Origin: Angiostrongylus vasorum
Taxonomy: Eukaryota; Nematoda; Chromadorea; Rhabditida; Metastrongylidae
DNA: 64,000 nt
Assembly (NCBI GenBank): GCA_018806985.1
Contig: JADANN010000375.1
Coordinates: forward strand, 558,001 to 622,000
Direction: 5' to 3'
The position numbers and the translations under genes are program-made. Numbering within the stretch: the stretch's first letter is position 1; each line of letters begins with the position of its first letter. This document shows, piece by piece, positions 24,601 through 35,895 of the stretch. The notes beneath the pieces were generated by a model, which was given only the letters and a program-made list of their open reading frames with translations, did no database searches and had not been told where the DNA came from.

Positions 24601-27600
24601 CGTACAATAAATATTCACTGCAAAAACACCCGGGGAGATGCACGAGTGCTACTTTGGTGTTTCAAGCTGCTTCACTGCGCGCGTTAAAACTCTACCATTG
24701 GCCGTCGTACTTTTTATTGCTGTTATCTAGTTATGCTCCGTCTATCTCGTAGTTTACTCTTTTTCAACGGCGCACTGCTGCGTAATTAATGGAATGTTGA
24801 TGGATTTCGAATTGCTATGAACTGCTCCATTAATCATCAGCGCCATACAAGTTGAAAACGAGTCGATATTTCGGCTGTGGAAAGTCCACTTAGGATTAAT
24901 TAAATGCCAAAGGTCAGGATGGTGCTGACAATAATTGGAAGTCTCACGAATGTAGTCACTCTTTATTTACTGCTTATTTTTTTCTTCATGGCAGACTACG
25001 ATGTGAGATACAACTACACTGATGCTGAGATATTTGCAAAACTCCTTACCGCAGGTGTCTGCGGCGGGGATCGGACCTGGTTATTACCCTTTCCAAGGGC
25101 GAACGTGTTCACTACCATACCATATGTGTCTTTCGCTTCACCTTTCTCTCAGCCGTGCTTTATAGGTGAACGGGATTAAAAAAGAATACGCAGTAAATAA
25201 GAAGTGTTTACATTGTGATTTATACAGCATCAGCTTAACTGGGTTCAACGACGATTTGTGATCCCCAGATCAATCATGTATGCGGATGGTTGCTGGTAGT
25301 GTTTATAAAACAAGGCTGAGAGAAAGACGGAACGAAGGACAAGCAGAGTGTGGTGGTGAATACGTTAGTCCCCGGAAAGGGTAACAACGACGTTTGATCA
25401 CCTTCTAAAGCTTTGCAAATATCTCAGCATCATTGTAATCGTATTTCGAATCATAAACGCAAAGCAAGGGCCTCGGTCGGTGTGATGGATAACATGTGAC
25501 CTTCCGAAAAGACTACTCTCGGGTTAAAAGCCCATCTGAATTTCCTAGTTTTGCTCATATCTCAGCATCATTGTGGTTATATTTCACATAATACCCTGCA
25601 GTAAAAAAGAATACGATACGCAGCATTAAACTGTGTTATAATACAAGGATGTCATTGTTTACAGGAAGAGCAGTGTCGTTGTGTGTTTCCATAAACAACT
25701 ATAAGAAGTCTCCGTTTCAAAACTAACATGGGAAAGACGCATCATTGTAGCATTAGTGAAGAGCAAGACAGTTAGCATTTCCTCTTCTACCGAGTATTCC
25801 AACCTTTGAAATTATGCATCCATTTATCTACGTACTTTCAAATCTGGAGATGAATTTCTGCGCACTAAGTTGTCCAACCACCCCGCCACCACCACTACCA
25901 CCACCACCACACCTCCTCCCCCTTCCCCTTCCCCCGCTCATTTTGGTGAAGATCACTTCCTCTAAAACAGACCACAAAACTCATTCGTTCTTATCTGCTG
26001 CAGGAATTGGTGGCTAGCAAATTATGATGTGGGACCCTGTTTCACCAGTGCAAGAGGATTTTGAGGAGATTGCTGTGACAAAATCACTCATGCAGTTTTG
26101 CTTTGTAAGGCGGTGAAGTGAAGTAGATGAGTACCAGCCTCACGTTGTCAGTCACGTTGAGTCTCACGTTGTAAGCGAAAAGCAAAAGGCGATCTCACAG
26201 GAGTACCAGGGATTAGAATGCTAATTTGCTTATCTTAACTAGTTGTCGAGAAACAATCCGAATTTTCCCTAAAAACTCACGTGGTCGCGAGCCGTTAGAA
26301 GATTTCGAAGCAAAGAAATGTATCATTACTGGTTTTATGGAGCTTTTCATTCTAAGTAACGACTTTGCCTTTAAAGGGTGCAAATTCTTGCTGGAACAAA
26401 GAGTTCCTCTATCAGGTTAAAACAAATACTTTGTTTAAAAAACTCAAGTATACAAACCTCATCAAATTAGAAAATCCACTGTTTAAACACAGCGCAATTC
26501 ATCAGCCAAACTGACCTTCCTGTCTAACCAGACGGTGAAAACAGGGGCGTCAAGGACAGGAAAGAGGTTCTGCATTGGCGGAGTCACCTAAAACACCAAC
26601 GTTTCCGTATTGGTCAGAATTTTTCAAGTTCTGAAACTCTACCGCTTTGTTCTTAAAATTTTTAGACCCACATTTTCCTACAGAAATCGATGGCCAGGCA
26701 AGCCCAAGAATGCCATCGATTGGCACATATCCAAAAATACTTGCGATCTCTTCAGCAACGACGAACTCTTGCTGTTCAACTGTCAGTCCTGCAATGTCAA
26801 CATTACCCAGCACTCTCTAAAAGTTCTCTTATCAGGAAACAGGATCAACCAGCTAACACGAATATTCCCAATAAACTGCGCTTAAGTGCACACTTAAATG
26901 GAAACCCAGTAACTTTAGAATAAAAATCTAGAAGTTATTAAAGCGCTGAACATATGGCATTGATGCAGCACCTACTACTTTACTACCATATTCCATCATA
27001 CACCGCTCAACGAATATCTAAATGGAAAGAAAGATATGATAAGCCGTAAAAGCCTTCGGCGTTGATCAATTCGTGAATGATGCCCCCATTTGGCTCCGTT
27101 AAGTATCGATAGCGGTGAAAGCATTCATATCTGGCCTTTCAATAAATCGCGGTGCCCAACCTATGTAGCGGGTAAACGTTGCTATCTTTCCAGATAAGTC
27201 TGGTACCAATTAGCCAGCCCCTGAGGGATGGACGGCTTGATGGGCCTGTGCCGCTTGATCGAGCCCACGTGTGTTGCAGAGTCCCCCTAACCACTGCGCT
27301 ATTTGCACCCCCAAAGCCCCTACTTCGCTTCCCCCCCCAGTAACGTTCATAGAAAGCATGGCTGTATATAAATTTACGACCTGTTAGCGCTGAAAGTCCG
27401 TGTTATGATGATACACTACTATCTAGGAGAAACGCGTCTGTTTTATGGTTTCCTATTTGTTGTCCACAAGTGATAAGGGTATAAATATCGCACGACTAAA
27501 ACTCTACTTAATGAAGTGATAGCACTGCAGATTGTTGACCAAAATTGTCCTTCTGCAGTATTTTCGAGCCTATAGGTACGGTAGCGTGAAAGCGCCTTTG

Positions 27601-29333
27601 GTCATGCCCATGACGTCATGTGAACGATTTGAGGTGTAGCGAAATGATTACCTGCGAAAGAGACGGTATCCTTTCCGATCGGTCCATCACACCATCCAGA
27701 GCCGTACATAATAGTGATGGATCGATTCTCTACAGAGAACGTTGACGACTCCGTTGTATTAAATTTGCGTCTTGTGTAGAAGCTGAGGAAGCCATTGCAA
27801 GGGACCTGTGTCGCATTCAGCGTCAATCACCCAGAGGTTCGATGAACCGGTATCTGGTACGACAGAGACGTTCTGGCCTAAAACTGAATGTGCTCTAAGA
27901 GCATCAAATTCTATCGATAGTAAATGACCAGTGGCTAGCGCTGTGCAGACTTTGGGTAATAGAGGAAATCATTTGAATTCTCTGAATACTTCAGCGCAAC
28001 GGCTTGCCTCTAACGAAAAGAAAGGTGACGAAAACTCATTCTAATGTTATTTTTTCGCAAAATGAAGTAGATAGGATGACAAGAAGTAAAATAGAAAAGA
28101 TGGGGAAAGTAACTGACGTAGTGAGAACCCTTAATACAAATTATTTTGTCTTACTTTTTTATTTCCTGCCTTCTATAATTTTTATGGCAAGGTATTAAGC
28201 GAAATACAAGATTGCTGAGATACTTATAATACTCTAGACCGCAGGTGTCTGCAGTGGGGAACGAACGCACTATTGTCCTTTCCTGGGAGTAACGCGTTCA
28301 CCACCACACCATTCGGGTCCTTTGTTTCACCTGTCTCTTGGCTAGTTCTATCGATCAGTGCAGTCAGCAATCACCCGTCAACAGGATTGACGTGGGAGCT
28401 CACTATCGGTACTGAACCCAGTTAACCTGAAACTGTAGTTGAAATCGCAATGTTTTACTTTTTATATTCTGCCTAGTTCAGTTTTTACGGCAGGGGTATT
28501 ATGCGAAATACAACTATAGATAAATAGAACTAGCTGAGAGACAGGCGAAACAAAGGAGCCCCCATGGTGTGGTGGTCAACGCGTTACTCCCCGGAAAGGA
28601 CAATAGCGCGTTCGTTCTCCACTGCAGACACCTACGGTCCGGAGTTTTGCAAATATGTCAGCAACGTTGTGGTCGTATTTCGCTTAATACCCTGCCGTAA
28701 AAATAGAACTTGGCAGAATATGAAAAAGTAAAACATTGTGATTTTAACTACAGCCTCAGCTTAACTGGGTTCAGCACCGATGTGAGTCCCAGATCAATCC
28801 CGTTGACGGGTGATTGCTCACGGCACGAATCGATAGAACTATATGAGAGATAAACAAATTATTTTTTTCCATTTCATTTTCATTTCGTTTGATCCGTCTT
28901 CAGATTTACTGTGCGGATCTTCTCAAATCCAATTCGTTTCCTAGCAGCAATCGTCCACAAAGGTCTTCCAAGTTTTTACGTGTGGCTTCGGTTGCTGCAT
29001 GAGGATTTTATTTCATCTTTGAATGTCATAGAATGCTGGTCGAACAATTCGCCCTGGAGTCCTGATTTAGCCGGGCTGGAGCGTTCCCAGTTCGATGGCA
29101 GAGAGTGATTTTTTTCTCAGAGAAGTCCGGTGCTAATTTCCTGACGCCGGAGGAATGAGAGGCCTGGTTAACCCGGAGTGGAATCGAAATAGCACCATGG
29201 CCCTCGTGACATATAATTTATTTAGAATTTTCCGAAGAGAAGTTGGGATTATTCCACAATAAATCATGGGTTCAAAATCTGAATTGAACAGTTTTGCGAC
29301 GCAAACAATTTTTTTGAACAACGTAATTCTCCC

Positions 29334-29374
<41 letters not shown>

Positions 29375-30470
29375 GCTCTCTCTCTGCGCGCTTGTCTGTC
29401 TCTTTCTCTGTCCCTCTGTTTTTTAAGGAGAGTTCAAAAGGCAAATCCATGAAACTCGCTGCACATTTCCTGAATTTTTCCGCGGTGAAAATGTGGTGAA
29501 AAGACGACGGATGTCGTTTAGTAAAAACTCTGCAGTACTAGTGATTTCCTCCTCTTTTCCTTCTCCTTCTGTTTCCTTTTTTTTTGTCAAACTGGTTTTT
29601 AGTAGGAAAGCCGTAAGATATTTTTTATTAATGCGTGCTTAAAGAAGTAGCACTCAAAAAACTAGAGTAAAGCTCTCGTCAGTGTATTCCTTAAGAAAAA
29701 TCCGCTGAAAAAAAAATGGTCATGAGTATTTTCTTTAAATGAATAACACTGGAGGGTTTTTTCTGATAACATTACTCAATGGTTACACACCTGGTGTCCC
29801 GACCGTGATGTTACCTATGTAAAAGTCATCGTAGTAGTCCATGATCGTCTGCGATCCCTTCTTGAGTACTTCGGCACGGTGTCGGTTTTCTTCTTCCAGA
29901 TATTTATGGTATAGATCTGCCCTTAAATACAAGGCGGGCTGAAGATTTTAAAAAGTTCCAACTGTTCATGGTGTTTGATCTTATTTCTCTCTATCCCTTT
30001 CATTCTTTTCTTTATTTTGGAGTTTATGGGCAATAAATTGTGGTCCTTGTTTCCGAGCCTTACGAGCTTTTCGCTACACAGAAGAAATCTACGGATCGAC
30101 AACCACTGGTTAAAAAAAATACAAAGTATTAGAAAGATAACGGCTGAAAACATTGTTTGACCGAGATAGATTTAAAAACGAAATAGGAGCTGTTCTACAG
30201 GTCTTTGTAGAAAGAAGTGTACTACCAGGATGGTGACTGATAGGACGAGAGAGGCAGTGTCTTCCATTGCAATTTAGAATTTGTGCCATAATATAGCATT
30301 ATTTCAAGTTCAAACCGGAATGTCTTTCCTTAGGAAAATAGTGAGAGACCAGTGTGTAGATCGTACTTGATGAGCTGAGCAATGAGAGACCCTGACGAGA
30401 GAGTCTCCATAGTGAACGTCTTCGCGTGGAGAACGGCTACCAGCGTGGTGAGAACGAGAATGAGCATCAT
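21685..30470 (-). CDS. Gene C: pepsin-like aspartic protease, 8 exons, +1 frameshift in exon 3
   Basis: Secreted A1 aspartic protease zymogen, 401 residues if corrected. Exons in transcript order: 30470-30367 (signal peptide, MMLILVLTTLVAVLHAK), 29921-29791 (propeptide, YYDDFYIGNITVGTPG), 27877-27652 (first motif PDTGSSNLWV; YGSGW flap), 26812-26673 (PIDGILGLAWPSISV), 26587-26516 (FTVWLDRK), 22669-22502 (GGNGGLITYGGID), 22366-22145 (SDTGTSWIGTP) and 21828-21685 (ILGDPWIRTF, stop at 21685). Both catalytic Asp codons are intact (27854-27852, 22357-22355). Exon 3 is 226 nt with a surplus base near 27799-27803. The exon 4 donor after VGK is TGTGGG rather than GTGGGT; an in-frame GTAGGA three codons earlier could replace it. 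Residue -1 of the first motif is Pro, where hydrophobic residues are usual. Intron 5 (3.8 kb) and intron 2 are full of repeats. This is the best preserved copy. Confidence 0.87.
23160..23670 (-). mobile_element. Penelope-like remnant in intron 5 of gene C
   Basis: Contains an eroded end motif (23170-23210, minus strand GAAATATCAGC) and a stretch at 23480-23600 similar to 53230-53340 of the main element. Badly decayed. Confidence 0.4.
24268..24480 (+). mobile_element. S1 SINE, badly decayed
   Basis: Only the head (GTGCGCGTAACTCAGTGTTC) and scattered body segments (GGTACCAGACTTCTCTAG) are recognisable. Confidence 0.4.
24980..25610. mobile_element. S2 repeats, inverted pair plus a variant
   Basis: A minus copy (24990-25170) faces a plus copy (25200-25460); a variant head (GGTCGGTGTGATGGATAAC) follows at 25465-25600. 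All lie in intron 5 of gene C. Confidence 0.5.
25880..25940 (+). repeat. CCA/CCCCTT low-complexity tract
   Basis: (CCACCA)n followed by CCCCTTCCCC in intron 5 of gene C; it gives a false proline-rich open frame. Confidence 0.8.
27050..27335 (-). mobile_element. S1 SINE in intron 3 of gene C
   Basis: Diverged full-length copy; tail GGCGTTGATCAATTC on the left, head CACTGCGCTATTTGCACC on the right. Confidence 0.65.
27799..27803 (-). other. Frameshifting extra base in gene C exon 3
   Basis: Before this point the frame reads DTGSSNLWVIDAEC; after it the correct frame is one base later (CNGFLSFYTRRKFN). Gene D and gene A read through the same place without a shift. The surplus base sits in a CCCTT run on the coding strand. 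Confidence 0.7.
28190..28840. mobile_element. S2 repeats as a long inverted pair
   Basis: The left half (28190-28490) is the reverse complement of the right half (28500-28835), with the tRNA-like head at 28225-28345 and 28545-28650. It could fold into a stem of about 300 bp. It lies in intron 2 of gene C. Confidence 0.6.
28895..29200 (+). repeat. S3 dispersed repeat in intron 2 of gene C
   Basis: Related to 1540-1800 (minus) and 62740-63010; it contains ATAGAATGCTGGTCGAACAA and AAGTCCGGTGCTAATTTCC. Noncoding. Confidence 0.45.
29338..29390 (+). repeat. (CT)n microsatellite in intron 2 of gene C
   Basis: About 18 CT units with one interruption (TAG), then further CT-rich sequence. It creates spurious Ser-Leu/Arg-Glu open frames on both strands. 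Confidence 0.9.
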
Positions 30471-30485
30471 TGATGAAGGACAGGA

Positions 30486-30498
30486 TTTCCTACAAATC
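30486..30498 (-). promoter_or_regulatory. Probable spliced-leader acceptor of gene C
   Basis: TTTGATTTGTAG on the minus strand ends at 30490, 19 nt before the ATG at 30470. No upstream coding exon was found, which fits SL trans-splicing. Confidence 0.5.
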
Positions 30499-30985
30499 AA
30501 ACATGTTAAATTTCAGGAACAAACAAAAAGGAAAGGATATTCTTTTTATTCCACGCTTTTTACATCTTTCCTCGGCAAACCTTGTTAGGTTTTTCAGTGC
30601 GTTTTGCTAAGAAACGCCTCCAACACCAGTTCTCTCAACAATTTGATGTTGTTACTTTCTTCCCAGCACATCCATGATGGAGCACCAAAATTCGTCTATC
30701 ACTTCGAAAAGATGCTCCTTCTTTAAGTCCACAGAGCACCTTTTTTCAGTAAGGCATTTTGCTCAGGGTTATCACCAGTGAGCGATCGATTTTTAACTGG
30801 CTTTTAAAACTAGGAAACAGTTGTTGTATCAGGTGGCACTTTTTGTAGGAATGGAAATGATTTCCACTAAACAAACTCGATATCGTGATCATCTCTAAGA
30901 AATTCTGCCGTAAATGTAATCGAAAAAGGCAACAGATGCAAAGGCATAAGAAAAAAGCAGAGAACGGCGGATGAGGAGCGTTGCT

Positions 30986-31115
30986 GGCTTTTATGACGAA
31001 CTGCGCCTGCCATCGAAGATGTGTGGTCGGTGACCTTTCAGAATTCCTCATATGGGAGCTGATAATTTTGTAATACGGCGACTAATTGACAACACTGTTT
31101 CATTCTTTGAAGGGG
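30986..31115 (-). promoter_or_regulatory. Conserved putative promoter block of gene C
   Basis: This block aligns with 44849-44985 upstream of gene D although the surrounding DNA does not. On the minus strand it has a TATA-like CATAAAAG (30995-30988), the imperfect inverted repeat AGGTCAcCGACCA around 31025-31036, and a TTATCA (TGATAA on plus) site at 31060-31065. It lies about 520-650 bp upstream of the ATG, which would require an outron removed by trans-splicing. TGATAA is the binding site of nematode gut GATA factors (ELT-2 type). Function is inferred from conservation only. Confidence 0.5.
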
Positions 31116-31129
31116 CAGTGCAAAATACC

Positions 31130-33260
31130 TGATGATGGTAGGAATTTTTACTAAAAAATGACAAAGTAAAAAGAAAATACAAAGTGGCACCAGGTGATGC
31201 ACCAGCTGCAAATTATCGTGTGAAACAGTACAGTTCCCGTTTGGCTAATTTTTATGTGTTTTCGCATGATCTGCAGCTATCAGTGTATGTTGTCAACCAT
31301 TCTAGAAACGATACACAATAGGATAACCCATTCTGGTTAAGGCTAACATAACCAACGAAGATTACATTTCAAGCGCTTCAGCTAGCTCAGTAGTACAGGG
31401 TAATAGTACTATTTTTTCACCAACCTCTTTTTAGCTAATAATCAAACAAGATGTTGTCATCAACAACACATGGAAGAACTATGTCTTGGGCAGAAGCGAC
31501 CATATGCATTGGGCTCAATGCACATCTTGGACATCCTGTCGACAGTGGATCGATGGGCTTCTGCAAAGATAAGGGTACATTTCTTCAATTTTATGGAAAT
31601 TCTGGGAAAATTATACAATACACCTGTACATCTGAAGAAGGAAGGCTAAGATGAACCATATGGAAAGCTGACCCATAAACCGACATGCATTCTTGACAGG
31701 ATATCTCGAGCTAAATAAAGTGAGCCTACGTATTTTTGGCAAAAATGTTGACATGGTTATAACAGAACGATTAGTTTAAAGGAAACAGTGAATTTAGATG
31801 CTTGGCCGAATAAATTCGACTCATAAGGGAGTGTGTTAGATGGGGCTAGGATTAGTAAATACAGATTGCGTTTAAAAGCCTTGCTTAAAACTTAGATCAA
31901 TAAAAAGGAGCTAACCATTAGTCTCTTCAGCGGACGCGCACCAATATGCTACCCGTGCTACCTGGACTCCAATAATCACAGTAGCCACTTGTCCATACTT
32001 TCGATCCTTACTAGACGACTAGAGACTAGACACAGTGTATTCAAGTGGTATACGTGCTTTCAGAAGAGTGAATTATCAAAGAGATAAAGAACAGAAGAAC
32101 AACGTGCTCAACGCTTATTTATCCCTCTGTAGTATCTTGTACATACCACTCCCTTTAGGATCGTGGAATAAAATGCACACTCGAGAGTGCCTAATGATAC
32201 CATGTCAGTATTTTCTATCCTCTTCGGTTAGTTTGGTACTTTATAGTGTTTTGCTACAACATTGCATGGGAGGTGATCCACGACCATGTCCATAATACAG
32301 CGGCACTAAATACTGCACAGCATAATCTCAAAAATGGTGAAACAAGAGATTTCTGGACTGTCATGAAACCGACCATGAAACGCTACTCAGCAATCGACCT
32401 AAAGAAAAAAAAAGCCATAGAAGAAGGTCGTAGAATTTTTCTTATGATTTGTGTGGAGTCATTGTTTCCTTGAATCAAAGGAAAGCAGATTTGTCAAGTA
32501 CGCGAAATATATTAGTGCCCCAGTGCGCTGAGGTCAATGAGTACGCCTCCATTGTGGTTTTGAACATCTCTGGACGAACCATCATCGAATTCGGTCCTGA
32601 GACAGGACGATGAACTGGATAGTCCAACTAATCCCAGTCGTGCGACTGCTGCTTAGATTCTAAGTGTTCGCACTGTCATATAAACACATGAATCAGTGCT
32701 AAGTATAATTAGCACAATTCGAAACCCAAAGAAGAATCTTCTGCGAGCAGAGCTGTTCACCCAATTATAAATGTGTGCATTGTTCCAACTTTTATTAGCA
32801 CAGTAAAATAACTTCACAGTTATAATACCTCATGCAGAGCGATAATGTCTAATGAACTAAACAGGTGCAAAATTTAAACAAGTCAGCAGGACGCCGTACT
32901 TAGTTAGAAAAAAAACTGAAATTCCTGGAATATCTAGGGTCATTATTTTTGCGACTAAAATAATTTATTCCTCTTCTTGTCCATGTGACTGAACATATAA
33001 ATGCGTTTGCTTTGTAGAAATGTGCAAACTCACTAACGGGTGGGAATACCGTGAGCTGCGGCATTTGATGCAAAGCGGCACCAAATACTGCCTGAGAACC
33101 GATATTGTTTCGAATAAGTCGATGCAAAATCGTTTGACAAACAGAATTATTTAACTGAGATTTTACCAGAGTTAATGTTCGACTGTATCCCGTTCCCATC
33201 ACCTCATTGACCGAAGTGAAACGTATTGTATTGATACCGTTCAGGAACCGCCGTGCTTGT
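31130..33260. other. No gene recognised upstream of gene C
   Basis: Several open frames of 60-90 codons exist but none matches a family. The longest, 33481-32900 minus (193 codons), runs antisense into the mariner remnant for its first 65 codons, so it is doubtful. Confidence 0.35.
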
Positions 33261-33264
33261 ACTT

Positions 33265-33715
33265 GGCTGTTCAGAAATAAGTGAGCGCTATAAAAAGTCA
33301 GCGTTGGTGAATCAACACTGCGAACATGGTTCCGGAAATCCCGGTCTGTTGATTTCGACCTCGCAGATAAGGAAGGCTGCGGACGTCTCAACGAACTTAA
33401 TGACAACGATTTGAAGGCATTGGTGGAAGCAAACACACGAGCAACTGTTCGAGGACTGGCAGAACAGCTTGGCGTAAGCACAGGAGCAATTTGTACTCAT
33501 TGAATCGCACAGCAAAGACAAAAAAAATCGACAAGTGGGTGCCACACGAATTAAACGGTAATCAAAAAAACCACCGTTTTGAAGTGTCGTCTGCTCTTAT
33601 TCTGTGCATTAAAATCGACCCTTTTCTCGATGAAACTGTGATGTGCGACAAGAAGTGGATTCTGTGCGACACCGATGACGTTCAGCTCAATGGTTGGATA
33701 GGATTACATAAAATC
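33265..33715 (+). mobile_element. mariner-family DNA transposon remnant
   Basis: Plus strand: TWFRKSRSVDFDLADKEGCG, ATVRGLAEQLGVS, then out of frame the DKKWILCDTDD stretch at 33650-33675. It starts with a TTCAGAAATAAGTGAGC end similar to the copy at 17.26 kb. The C-terminal half is absent. Confidence 0.7.
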
Positions 33716-33717
33716 AT

Positions 33718-33990
33718 AGGAACGCAGTGGTTAGAGGTGCACTCAAATATTTATGAACCAAACTCTGCTTCGATCCCATGTCCACATCTCATCGAATATT
33801 CCAACTCCCATGGGCAGCAAACGGTAAAGATATGTCGTGGAGGATAACAACACCGACTTGATAAATCGGTTGCTCTCCGCAAACCATTGTATAGGCGAGA
33901 TATGTATTCAATCACCTCTGAAAATACTTAATGAAATCAAATTTAGGTCACATTTCTCTAATGCCATATCAACGGCAAACGCTTTATCTC
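33718..33990 (+). mobile_element. S1 SINE, decayed
   Basis: Head AACGCAGTGGTTAGAGG, later a shared CTCTGAAAATACTTAATGAA stretch. It lies directly behind the mariner remnant. Confidence 0.5.
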
Positions 33991-34009
33991 TCATCTTCTT
34001 TATGTGATT

Positions 34010-34400
34010 AATTTTAGCTTCCTCCCAGCGATTCACCCCCCTTATCGTGTCTGGGAGATGTTCCTCGGTGTCGGGCTACTATGTAAAGCGTGCGATTCAT
34101 CCCCCGGCAGGGTCTCCCAAGCCGAGGGAGTCCGGCGTTTCCATCAGGAAGCCTAGCTAAGAGTGAGCCAGTACCAGGATCTACCACCGCTCTGGAATAG
34201 AACTAGTCGCATGGTGGCAAATCTTCCTCTGATCCGCAAGTGTAGCGACTGCCTGTTGTGGTGACGACCTGTGACAAACTTTGGCTAAGCTGTCCTTGAG
34301 ACTCCAGGGAACCACATTGGCTAAACCAGCAAATCTCTGGAGAATGAAAGTTATGCCGAGGCTGCCATAATCATTGAAGATAAGCTCCTTGTAATGGAAA
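34010..34400 (-). repeat. R3 repeat
   Basis: Third copy on the minus strand. The terminal stem is CTCCCAG/CTGGGAG (34057-34051 with 34028-34022), a paired change relative to CTCCCAA/TTGGGAG in the first copy. Confidence 0.6.
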
Positions 34401-34409
34401 TTCCATAGA

Positions 34410-35600
34410 GCTTAGAAACCTTGATATGCATTCAAAACAAAGCTGATGTTGTTAACAATGGGTTTGTTGATTTTCCACTAATTATCTGCAGAATGTTAAA
34501 ATAGTAAATACTCATTGAATCTTAACTCGGAAGGTACCGTATTCCGTGCTTGACCCAACCCATCACGATCAAATTTTCGTCTGCTGGAGACTTTTTTCGG
34601 ATTTTTTGTGATGCAAATACCTTTTCTTAACAAACATAGGACTCCAGGGGTGTTCATTATGACAAAAGTGTAAGACAGACTTTGCTTTATGTTTTATGAG
34701 CATGAATGATAGGTATGCTACTATTCACCATGTGATACTGTAGTCCATTATGCACATATATTGCTGTCAGCATTTGGAAGTATTTCCCAGTCTATATCTT
34801 GTCTATTTCAGCTTTTTTACACCCACACATTTCATAAATTGACCATGAATCATCACAAAGATTAAAATGAAATAAGATTTATTTGTTAGTCATATTAACA
34901 CTCAATAAACATTCTTGAAAACAAGAATCTTCTGTAGTCATTAAATGCAGAAAATAGCTTTTCTGGTCTCACCTCTACTATTTTGGCCCTAGATTATATT
35001 CGAACACCGTCCTTTAAGCAACGGAAAAATTTGGCCTTACGTTCGTGTCCGTGTTTACACTGTGTCCACTTATAGGACGGTAATTCTCCCGTAGGGATCG
35101 TTCACAATCCGCTTCAGATTTTCAAAGCAGATTTGTTACTGAAGCTTTAAGAAGCCCAACAGTTTTGAATCCAATGTAACACTGACAATTTTTAATTTAC
35201 GGTAGTAAAACCATGGCATTGTTGCATTGTTCAATCTGACGTGTCCTGCTGCTCCATGTTTTTTAAAAGAATGCTCTTTTTTTTCTTCGAAGTACAGATA
35301 TGGTCCAGTGACTTTTACGGTTTGCTTTGTGAAGACATTCTAACTACTGCTTCTAGACATTGCAGACAAGCGACAGAGTGCACTCTTGGCAACTTTTCGC
35401 TTCTTCGTTTTTCTCTGTAGTAGACTGCATTTTAACCTAGTGACTGCAAAGTAGTGAAAATTTCGGTTTTTCTTGAAATAAAGATAGGTTTTGCAAAAAC
35501 GGGTTATCAGCCATAACTTTACCGCAACGAGTATCAATGGCTAGGGACTTTATAACCTGAGCAAATCGGATATGTGTAAAACTGGATTTTGACGAAAAAA
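34410..35600. other. No gene recognised
   Basis: AT-rich sequence between an R3 copy and an S1 SINE; no supported feature. Confidence 0.4.
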
Positions 35601-35621
35601 GAACCTTCTTGTTATGTGTGT

Positions 35622-35895
35622 TATGGCGCAGTGGTTGGAGATGCCCTGCAACACACACGTGGAATCAATCCACGCCCCCTATGGCCCACCAAGCCTTCCA
35701 TCTCTCTGGGGTCGGCAAATTGGTACCAGACTTGTATGGGAGGATAGCAACACTGGCTCGATACATCAGTAGGCCAGGGTGAGTCATTGTAAAGGCCAGA
35801 AATGCATTCAATCACCTCCAAACAATGCTTAATGAAGTCGAATGCATGGCGCATCTTTCAGAGATTGATCAAATCCGAGATTTTTATCCCTTATG
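35622..35895 (+). mobile_element. S1 SINE
   Basis: Full-length copy: ATGGCGCAGTGGTTGGAG, GTGGAATCAATCC, GGCTCGATACATC, and tail AGAGATTGATC. Confidence 0.7.

Noticed and set aside
29133..29499. Open frames rich in Ser-Leu or Arg-Glu repeats on both strands
   Set aside because: Produced by the (CT)n microsatellite.
32900..33481. 193-codon open frame on the minus strand, one of the longest in the window
   Set aside because: Its first third is antisense to a mariner transposase remnant and the rest matches nothing I know; composition is Ser/Arg-rich as in chance frames.
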